Positions 1 to 4,985 of a DNA stretch of 9,129 nt are shown here, in pieces. Made by a program: the position numbers and the translations under genes. Position 1 is the first letter of the stretch. Each line of letters starts with the position of its first letter. Origin of the DNA: a bacterium (GTDB lineage: Bacteria > Thermosulfidibacterota > Thermosulfidibacteria > Thermosulfidibacterales > JALWSI01). Location of the stretch: NCBI GenBank assembly GCA_027080315.1, contig JALWSI010000021.1, forward strand, positions 1 to 9,129. The letters run 5' to 3'. Below the pieces are notes generated by a model, which worked only from the letters and a program-made list of their open reading frames with translations, was not told the origin of the DNA and made no database searches.

Positions 1-368
1 GCATCCTTGGGCAGTTTCCACATGATCCTCTGCAGGGTGTTGGCCACGTCTGTGGCGGCAGCGTCCAACCCCTTCTTGTACTCAAACTCGGCGGAGATGG
101 CGGCGATCTCGTCGTTGCTCACCGAGGTCACCTTGCGAACAAGGTCAATGGTGCCAAGCTCCTTCTCAATAGGCCTGGCAACCTTGTCCTCCATGTCTCT
201 GGCAGAAGCCCCAGGTTGATAAACCACCACGCTGATAACCGGGTAGTTTGCGTCTGGGAAGAGGTTTAAGGGCATGAGCTTGAAGGATATGGCCCCTAAG
301 GCCACCACCAGGAATATTGCAGCGGTTATGAGGTGGGGCCTTTTGGTGTATGCTTCTACAAAGCTCAT
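1..368 (-). CDS. RND multidrug efflux pump, inner-membrane subunit (HAE1 type), N-terminal part only
   Basis: This is the 5' end of a proton-driven RND transporter, the inner-membrane motor of a tripartite efflux pump; the gene runs off the left edge. About 122 residues are visible of a protein that is usually about 1000. The start MSFVEAYTKRPHL is followed by a first membrane helix at about residues 13-31 and then by LFPDANYPVISVVV and YQPGASARDMEDKVARPIE. This is the characteristic opening of the HAE1 porter domain. The ATG at 368 overlaps the TGA of the adaptor gene (ATGA, 365-368). A GGAG motif (376-379 on the plus strand) sits 7 bases upstream, so the start is well supported. The gene is last in the visible tetR-TolC-adaptor-pump operon and the product is expected to work with the two preceding proteins. 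The substrate cannot be judged from this fragment. Confidence 0.93.
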   Translation of the reverse strand, partial: MSFVEAYTKRPHLITAAIFLVVALGAISFKLMPLNLFPDANYPVISVVVYQPGASARDMEDKVARPIEKELGTIDLVRKVTSVSNDEIAAISAEFEYKKGLDAAATDVANTLQRIMWKLPKD

Positions 369-1486
369 AGGTTCTCTCCAGCGATGGGCTTCACCTTAAC
401 CCCATTGTGGAGCCTTAAAAGGGCGCTGTCGCTGCCCATAACCACCCTCTCGTTGGTGGACAAGGGTCCATTAACCGCCGCCAAGGTGTCGGTTTTACCC
501 AACACCTTAACCGGCACCGCTTTAACTTTATCCTTTCTGTCCAAAACAAAGACCGTCTCTCCCTTTGTGGTGTGAAGCAGCGAGCGGGTAGGCACGATGA
601 AGCCCTTCACATTGCTGGTGACCAAAGCCACATCCAAAGTGGCTCCTGAGGGAAGTTCAAAGGGAGGTCTGGGCAAATCTATCTCCACTGTGGCCAAAGT
701 CCCTACCGTCACGGCAGGATATATCCGGGAGATTGAGGCTTCCAAAGAGGCGCTTTTCTTCTCAGAGGTTGAAGAGAGATAGGCCTTGCCTCCAATACTA
801 AGGTTTTTCACCAGCTCCTGAGGTACTCTGACCACAACCTTGTATCCCTCTTGGGGAGACTCCATCTCAAGAATGACCTTGCCAGGAAGGCCAAGGTCGC
901 CGGGCTCCTGAAGCCTGCGGGTGATCACTCCGTCCATAGGGGCCTTTATTGTGCAATACTCAAGGTTCAACTGGGCTGTTTTAAGTGACTCTTCTAAGGT
1001 GACCACTTTGGCTCGGGCCTCGTCTTTGGCAGCTCGGGAGCGATCAAGCCTCTCTTTGCTCACCGCTTTGTTCTTGTAGAGCATGAGATCTCGTCTGTAG
1101 ATTCCCTCAAGGGTGGCAAAGGTGCTTTTTGCACCTTCAAGCTGGGCCTTGGTGGACTGGTACTGATTCAGAAAGGGCCTGTCGTCCAATCTGGCAAGGA
1201 TTTCTCCCTTTTTAACCCTGTCACCCTCTCTGACCTTCACCTCCAGGATGTGGCCTGTAACCCTGGGGGCTAAACTGGAGGAGACCATGGGTAAGATCTC
1301 TCCCAGATAGTGCTCTTTTACCTCCAGAACCCCCTGTTTAACAGCTGCGGTGAGCACAGGTAGGGGATAATGAGCCGGGGCAGGGGCTTGGGAGATCTCT
1401 GCTTTTCTCTTCTTAACAACTAAGATGCCAGTAACAATCAGCACTGGAATAACGAGAAAGGGGGCAAAACGCCTGATCCTTTTCAT
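365..1486 (-). CDS. HlyD/AcrA-type periplasmic adaptor (membrane fusion protein) of an RND efflux system
   Basis: The periplasmic adaptor links the inner-membrane RND pump to the TolC channel. The 373-residue product has a basic N-terminus and a membrane anchor at about residues 9-25, with no lipobox Cys. The first lipoyl half-motif is at about 76-101 (PRVTGHILEVKVREGDRVKKG). A helical hairpin of about 105-175 follows, rich in Lys, Glu and Gln. The second lipoyl half is at about 178-200 (CTIKAPMDGVITRRLQEPGD), and a beta-barrel and membrane-proximal domain follow. I chose the ATG at 1486 (TGATG overlap with the TolC stop) because AAAGGAG lies 7 bases before it. A GTG at 1489 would add one residue but sits only 4 bases from that site. 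The order TolC-adaptor-pump is that of a complete tripartite exporter. The sequon N-L-S is present but without an acidic residue at -2. Confidence 0.93.
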   Translation of the reverse strand: MKRIRRFAPFLVIPVLIVTGILVVKKRKAEISQAPAPAHYPLPVLTAAVKQGVLEVKEHYLGEILPMVSSSLAPRVTGHILEVKVREGDRVKKGEILARLDDRPFLNQYQSTKAQLEGAKSTFATLEGIYRRDLMLYKNKAVSKERLDRSRAAKDEARAKVVTLEESLKTAQLNLEYCTIKAPMDGVITRRLQEPGDLGLPGKVILEMESPQEGYKVVVRVPQELVKNLSIGGKAYLSSTSEKKSASLEASISRIYPAVTVGTLATVEIDLPRPPFELPSGATLDVALVTSNVKGFIVPTRSLLHTTKGETVFVLDRKDKVKAVPVKVLGKTDTLAAVNGPLSTNERVVMGSDSALLRLHNGVKVKPIAGENL

Positions 1487-2829
1487 CACTCATCTCCTTT
1501 TGAAAGGTTTTCAAGAATGGTGGCGGTGGCCAACCGGTAGGCCACAACCGCGGCGTGGTAGTCGTAGAGGGCCTGGTAATAGCGGGCCTGAGAACCCAGC
1601 CACTGGGCCTGTGCCAAGAGCATGTCTGTAACGGTGCCCGCCCCTGTGGTGTACCTGAGCTTTTCTATACGGAACGACTCTTTTGCGCTCTCAAGGGCAA
1701 GTCTGGCCGCCTCTATTCTGGCCCTGGCCTCTCCAATGGAGGATGTGGCATGGAGAATCTCCTGCTGGGCTTTGAGTTTGGTGTTCTGAAGCAGGTTCTG
1801 GGCCTGGAACAGCTCAGCCTTTGCCTGCCTAACCCTTGCTGAGATTGTGCCTCCGCTGAATATGTTAAGCTTCAAATAGGCCCCTGCCTGCCACACCTCC
1901 TCCTTGCCGTGAAAACCGGCCCCTGCCCTGTCACCGTAGCTGGAAGAGAGGTAAAGGCTGGGCAGGTGTGCACCAAACTCGTAGGAGACCTTTTTTTCTG
2001 CCTCCTCCACCGCCTTCAGTGCCGCCTTCACATCGGGGCGCTTTGAGACCGCCTGCAGGTCAGGCTGGGGGGTGAAGCCCATCTCTTTCAACTCGCCTTT
2101 TAGCTTAAACCGGCTTGTGGGAGACCAGCCAAGAAGGTAGGCAAGGGTTTCTCTTGTGCGCTCCATCAGCTCCTCTGTGGCTACCAGGTCCTGTTTCTGG
2201 GCAGAGACCTGGGTCTCTATTCTCATGAGATCCACCGGGGCCACCCTGCCTACTTTCAGCAGGTTGGCGGTGTCACTACGAACCTTTTCAAGGGCGGTCA
2301 GCGCATCTTTCTGGGCCTTCCTTAGATATCTGAGCTGTACCAACCTGTTGAACAGGTTGGTTACATCGGCCACAAGCTCCTCCTGACTTAACTTTAACTG
2401 GTTAGAACTTATCTCCTCTTCAAGCCTTGAGATCTCCACCTTTCGGGTGATTCTGCCACCCTCGTAGATGGGCAGGTATCCAACAGCCTTCCACTCATAG
2501 ATGTTTTTGCTGAAGGTGGGAGGACGCATCCCAAAGCCCTTGATTGGCACCACCGCTACGGGATCACTTAGCCTGGTGTAGCTGGACTGAAGCTCTATTT
2601 GAGGGAGATGAGCCCCCCATGCAGCTCTTACCCCCTGGTGTTTAGCATTCAAGCCCCACCTGCTGGCCCTGATCACAGGGCTGCACTTCAAGGCCACAGA
2701 TAGGGCCTCCTCAAGGGTCAAAGCCTCTCTGATGGCACAATAGCCTGTGGAGTTTGCCTCATTACCAAAAGCCGCCTGGGCACTGTGAAACACCGTGCAT
2801 AGGGCAAGAATAAAGACCAGCTTCCTCAT
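1486..2829 (-). CDS. TolC-family outer membrane efflux protein
   Basis: This is the outer membrane channel of the tripartite exporter. The 447-residue length is normal for the family. A Sec signal peptide covers about residues 1-19 (hydrophobic VFILALCTVF, then HSAQA before the likely cleavage). Two OEP repeats are visible. The first starts at about residue 36 (ALTLEEALSVALKCSPVI, then GVRAAWGAHLPQIELQSSY). The second starts near residue 265 (RPDVKAALKAVEEAEKKV, then FGAHLPSLYLSSSY). Each has the long coiled-coil helices and the proline-bearing turn into beta strands expected of TolC. The start ATG overlaps the tetR stop (ATGA, 2826-2829). No strong ribosome site is near it (GGGG about 11 bases away), so coupling to tetR translation is likely. 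Just after the signal peptide, residues 24-28 read E-A-N-S-T, an extended bacterial N-glycosylation sequon, notable because an oligosaccharyltransferase gene lies nearby. Confidence 0.93.
   Translation of the reverse strand: MRKLVFILALCTVFHSAQAAFGNEANSTGYCAIREALTLEEALSVALKCSPVIRASRWGLNAKHQGVRAAWGAHLPQIELQSSYTRLSDPVAVVPIKGFGMRPPTFSKNIYEWKAVGYLPIYEGGRITRKVEISRLEEEISSNQLKLSQEELVADVTNLFNRLVQLRYLRKAQKDALTALEKVRSDTANLLKVGRVAPVDLMRIETQVSAQKQDLVATEELMERTRETLAYLLGWSPTSRFKLKGELKEMGFTPQPDLQAVSKRPDVKAALKAVEEAEKKVSYEFGAHLPSLYLSSSYGDRAGAGFHGKEEVWQAGAYLKLNIFSGGTISARVRQAKAELFQAQNLLQNTKLKAQQEILHATSSIGEARARIEAARLALESAKESFRIEKLRYTTGAGTVTDMLLAQAQWLGSQARYYQALYDYHAAVVAYRLATATILENLSKGDE
1494..1500 (-). promoter_or_regulatory. 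Ribosome binding site deciding the adaptor start
   Basis: On the minus strand AAAGGAG lies inside the last codons of the TolC gene. It is 7 bases from the ATG at 1486 but only 4 from the GTG at 1489. The spacing favours the ATG and the TGATG junction, typical of translational coupling. Confidence 0.6.
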
Positions 2830-3419
2830 CTTTTCTCTATCCCCTTCAAGACTATATTCATAAAACCATCCACCGTCTCTTCCACATCCCAGCCCTTCTC
2901 CTTCAGAAGCGAGAGAATCACCGTTGACTGGATGAAGCCAATCACCGCACGGGAAGAGAGATCCAGATCAAGCTCTGGGATAAGGCTGCCCTCTTCAATC
3001 CCCTGCTTAAGAATATCTTTCAACTTCTCCTGAAAGTTGCTGATCAACTGAAACATGACCTCTTTCAGGTCTAGATCGTTGTGGTGTATGGCCTCTGAGA
3101 GGAGAACAAGGGTGATGCCCCGGTTTTCACTCAGGAATCTCAAAGTGGCCTCCATGAGGCCCCTGAGACGCTGAGGGGCACTTTCGCCCCCCTCAGCCGC
3201 AGGAATCACCTCCTCTTTCAGCCTGGACCACACGTAGCCGTAGAGGGCCAGCAGAAGCTCTTTTTTGGAATCAAAGTGGCGGTAGATGGCAGGCTCACTG
3301 ATGCCGAGATGCTCCGCTATTTTCCTTATTGTGAGGGCGTGACATCCACCCTCTGCAAGCAGCTCTAAGGCCACCTGCATGATCTGCACCTGTCTGGGTT
3401 TAAGCTTCGCCTCAACCAT
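2826..3419 (-). CDS. TetR/AcrR-family transcriptional repressor, likely regulator of the efflux operon
   Basis: This is a DNA-binding repressor of TetR type, 197 residues, a normal length. The N-terminal helices (QVALELLAEGG, about 15-25) lead into the helix-turn-helix at about 29-54 (LTIRKIAEHLGISEPAIYRHF, then SKKELL), which matches the family closely. The remaining helical part, about 60-197, is the ligand-binding and dimerisation domain and is not assignable to a ligand. The first ATG is kept because residues 8-20 form the expected first helix and the next Met (residue 14) would cut it. No ribosome site precedes the ATG. It is the first gene of the efflux operon and overlaps the TolC gene by 4 bases. 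An inverted repeat lies over its own promoter, so autoregulation of the whole operon is the likely mode of control. The efflux ligand or inducer is unknown. Confidence 0.93.
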   Translation of the reverse strand: MVEAKLKPRQVQIMQVALELLAEGGCHALTIRKIAEHLGISEPAIYRHFDSKKELLLALYGYVWSRLKEEVIPAAEGGESAPQRLRGLMEATLRFLSENRGITLVLLSEAIHHNDLDLKEVMFQLISNFQEKLKDILKQGIEEGSLIPELDLDLSSRAVIGFIQSTVILSLLKEKGWDVEETVDGFMNIVLKGIEKR

Positions 3420-3420
3420 G

Positions 3421-3444
3421 GTTAGTTATCATAAGCTAACTTAG
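3421..3444. promoter_or_regulatory. Inverted-repeat operator candidate for the TetR protein
   Basis: Arms GTTAG (3421-3425) and CTAAC (3436-3440) are perfect complements. Inside them TTAT (3426-3429) and ATAA (3431-3434) also pair, giving a dyad with one extra base on one side. The right arm continues into a second short palindrome, CTAACTTAG (3436-3444). The repeat covers the -10 box and the region between -10 and -35, the classic place for a TetR autorepression site. Binding itself is inferred. Confidence 0.6.
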
Positions 3445-3455
3445 GCGAGTGTCAA
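3428..3455 (-). promoter_or_regulatory. Sigma-70 type promoter of the tetR-efflux operon
   Basis: Read on the minus strand, a perfect -35 box TTGACA (3450-3455) is followed by a 16-base spacer and the -10 box TATGAT (3428-3433), 5 of 6 to consensus. Only 8 bases separate the -10 box from the tetR ATG, so the transcript should start at or within 1-2 bases of the start codon. That agrees with the absence of a ribosome binding site. Confidence 0.75.
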
Positions 3456-3578
3456 CACATCTCAGGATAAAATCTACCTCTGTATGAAGAGGAGGTGAGC
3501 GTAGGGGAACTACTGCTTAGATTTCAAGCAGGGGATGGAGTGATTTGTCTTCCTTAAAGCCCTCTGGAGGAATGAAGA
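3456..3578. other. Intergenic region with three short hairpins downstream of the V4R gene
   Basis: No gene is supported here. Three inverted repeats follow one another. GTCTTC/GAAGAC (3547-3552 and 3574-3579) starts at the V4R stop codon and contains an inner CCTC/GAGG. CTGCTT/AAGCAG (3513-3518 and 3526-3531) is a perfect 6-base stem with a 7-base loop. CCTCT/AGAGG (3477-3481 and 3488-3492) has a 6-base loop. On the minus strand none is followed by a clear T-run, so they are at best weak terminators. They may also mark RNA-processing or 3'-end structures of the GTPase-V4R transcript. Confidence 0.35.
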
Positions 3579-4055
3579 CTACCCTATCTTAACCTGAAAT
3601 CTGCAGCTTTCGCCGCCGGCACCTTGGCACTCCACCTCTTTCACCTGAACCTTTTTGCCTGTGGCAAGCTCAAAGAAGCCAGCAATGTACCCGGCAAGGG
3701 GATAACAGCTTGGTTTCTTTCGCGTTTTTTCCAAGCTCTGGATTAAAATGTTCTCTTTTACCGTTACCTCGTACTCTTCTCCTTTCTTTTCCACACTCAT
3801 GTTGCCCCAATTGCCTGCTTTAAAGGCTACAACCATGGCTCCAATAAGGTCTTCTCCTTCAAGACCAAGCTTCTCTTTTATTGCCGAGGCACCTTTTTCG
3901 CCGGCTTTTTTACCGCCGCTGTATAGGATTCCTCCCAACCCAAAGCCTGCAATCTTGAGAACAGAGTCGTAAAGGTTTGATAATCCTTCTTTGTCTATTA
4001 GAACAGAGTCCTCTTTGATCATGTTCTTCACTTCACTCAGTGTCTCGTTATTCAT
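3579..4055 (-). CDS. Stand-alone V4R (4-vinyl reductase) domain protein
   Basis: This is a 158-residue soluble protein made of a single V4R domain, a small-molecule-binding fold also related to the Bet3 subunits of eukaryotic TRAPP. The C-terminal signature is clear: SCYPLAGYIAGFFELATGKK (residues 116-135) followed by a V-x-V-x-E-x-E-C-like strand and GGESCRFQVK. It has the three cysteines typical of this part of the domain (C117, C143, C151), which could bind metal or cofactor. The N-terminal half has a Gly-rich stretch at about 37-57 (GFGLGGILYSGGKKAGEKG), as in other V4R proteins. No DNA-binding, GGDEF or kinase domain is fused, unlike many V4R proteins. The start is supported by AAGGAGG 7 bases before the ATG. 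It follows the small GTPase by 13 bases in the same direction, so the two are very likely co-transcribed and may act together; that link is inference. The ligand is unknown. Confidence 0.85.
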   Translation of the reverse strand: MNNETLSEVKNMIKEDSVLIDKEGLSNLYDSVLKIAGFGLGGILYSGGKKAGEKGASAIKEKLGLEGEDLIGAMVVAFKAGNWGNMSVEKKGEEYEVTVKENILIQSLEKTRKKPSCYPLAGYIAGFFELATGKKVQVKEVECQGAGGESCRFQVKIG

Positions 4056-4062
4056 CCTTATT

Positions 4063-4069
4063 CCTCCTT
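4063..4069 (-). promoter_or_regulatory. Strong ribosome binding site of the V4R gene
   Basis: AAGGAGG on the minus strand overlaps the last base of the GTPase stop codon and lies 7 bases from the V4R ATG. It is one of the best Shine-Dalgarno matches in the window, suggesting the V4R protein is made in good amount from the bicistronic mRNA. Confidence 0.7.
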
Positions 4070-4593
4070 CACATGTTCTTCATAACGAGTTCCACCAGCT
4101 CAAGAAGGACATTTTTTACGCTTTCTTTATCTTTGGCCACGCAGGGTATCACCTTTATCCCGTCGTTCAGATCAAGATATGCTCTGATAAAGTTGGGAGA
4201 CCATGCATCAGGGAGATCCTGCTTGTTCGCAGCTACCACATATGGAGCTCCAACCTTGGTATGAAAGAAGTCTATTATTCTTCGTGCTCTCTGTAAGCTT
4301 TCCCCCCTGGTGCTGTCCACCATCATAACCGTTCCCAAAGCCCCTTTTCCAAGAATGTCCCACATGAAATCAAATCTTTCCTGCCCCGGAGTTCCAAATA
4401 GATGGAGTACCAGATTGTCGTCTATGGTTATTCTTCCAAAGTCCATGGCCACGGTGGTCTCTTCTTTCACCTCAAGCTCATCCGATTTCTTAACCTTCTT
4501 CTCCGTGGAGACCACCCCTATCTCACTGATGCTCTTTATGAACTCTGTTTTCCCAGAGGCAAAAGGTCCTGTAACCACTATCTTAACATTCAT
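4069..4593 (-). CDS. Small Ras-like GTPase (COG2229/MglA-like)
   Basis: This 174-residue cytosolic GTPase has little outside the G domain. G1/P-loop is GPFASGKT (residues 9-16). The switch I region has the conserved Thr pair in EETTVAMDFG (44-53). G3 is FGTPGQERF (66-74), where the usual Asp of D-x-x-G is replaced by Gly; from memory this is normal in the COG2229 branch. G4 is NKQD (123-126), specifying guanine, and G5 is likely CVAKD (151-155). In characterised relatives such as MglA the GTPase acts as a polarity or localisation switch with a roadblock-type GAP (MglB). No roadblock gene is seen here; the adjacent partner is instead a V4R protein. The ATG at 4593 has GGGAG about 9 bases upstream and the P-loop begins at residue 9 as expected. 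The exact process it controls cannot be told from the sequence. Confidence 0.9.
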   Translation of the reverse strand: MNVKIVVTGPFASGKTEFIKSISEIGVVSTEKKVKKSDELEVKEETTVAMDFGRITIDDNLVLHLFGTPGQERFDFMWDILGKGALGTVMMVDSTRGESLQRARRIIDFFHTKVGAPYVVAANKQDLPDAWSPNFIRAYLDLNDGIKVIPCVAKDKESVKNVLLELVELVMKNM

Positions 4594-4764
4594 AGGCTCA
4601 TACTCCCTAAACCTTTTCTAAACTTTCCTCTCAATGGCCTTGGTTTGCTTGCCATGATTTCTTAGTAAAAAGCTCTCTCCTTCCGAATGATGAATCTTTT
4701 CTATACCGCCTACTTCCAGAGAAGAATCTGACTTCTCCAAAATCGTAAACTTTATTTCTCTCTC

Positions 4765-4793
4765 CCTATACCCCAACACACAACAATCCTCAA
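4765..4793 (-). promoter_or_regulatory. Candidate promoter of the GTPase-V4R unit
   Basis: On the minus strand TTGAGG (4788-4793) is followed after 17 bases by TATAGG (4765-4770), each 4 of 6 to the sigma-70 consensus with ideal spacing. It would give a leader of roughly 165 bases. This is the best match I found on this strand, but it is modest. Confidence 0.35.
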
Positions 4794-4835
4794 TAACGGG
4801 ATTTTTTAACTCTTAAGCTATTTTGAGTTGTGCTT

Positions 4836-4863
4836 TTGTTACTTTATATCCAGTTTGTATTAT
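4836..4863 (+). promoter_or_regulatory. Candidate promoter of the oligosaccharyltransferase gene
   Basis: TTGTTA (4836-4841), a 16-base spacer and TATTAT (4858-4863) resemble a sigma-70 promoter, with 4 of 6 and 5 of 6 matches. It would produce a leader of about 115 bases. A weaker alternative is an extended -10, TGATATACC (4937-4945), which would give a much shorter leader but has a poor -35. Confidence 0.45.
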
Positions 4864-4925
4864 TAAGGGTGGCTGGGTGTGATGATTCCAATTTAGCCTA
4901 TCACTAAGAGGCGTCCTTTATCAGC

Positions 4926-4950
4926 AAGGTACAGGGTGATATACCTTTTT
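4926..4950 (+). terminator. Weak terminator-like hairpin in the oligosaccharyltransferase leader (possible attenuator)
   Basis: AAGGTA (4926-4931) and TACCTT (4942-4947) form a perfect 6-base stem with a 10-base loop, running into a T-run (4946-4950). Only two G-C pairs make it weak. The loop contains GTGATA (4936-4941), which is perfectly complementary to TATCAC at 4899-4904. ATCAC (4900-4904) can itself pair with the earlier GTGAT (4879-4883). These mutually exclusive pairings resemble an attenuation switch, but this is inference from base pairing only. Confidence 0.25.
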
Positions 4951-4985
4951 GAGAGAGAACTCACTTTTGGGGAGGATATCGACCT

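Larger units (their letters stand above)
4594..4985. other. Divergent intergenic region between the GTPase and oligosaccharyltransferase genes
   Basis: About 390 bases without a convincing protein gene, clearly more AT-rich than its surroundings and serving both divergent genes. It holds candidate promoters on each strand and the oligosaccharyltransferase leader with possible attenuator. It also has a hairpin GAGAAG/CTTCTC with a 7-base loop (4719-4724 and 4732-4737), and an imperfect dyad with arms AACTC/GAGTT (4808-4829) just ahead of the plus-strand -35 box. On the minus strand a 21-codon reading frame (4590-4655) ends by overlapping the GTPase ATG, but has no good ribosome site. Confidence 0.5.

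Noticed and set aside
3495-3557. Plus-strand 20-codon GTG frame preceded by AGGAGG
   Set aside because: The purine-rich motif abuts the GTG with no spacing, and the same bases form intergenic hairpins; chance is more likely.
4310-4665. Plus-strand open frames of 87-103 residues opposite the GTPase gene
   Set aside because: They are antisense to conserved GTPase motifs and have no recognisable family features.
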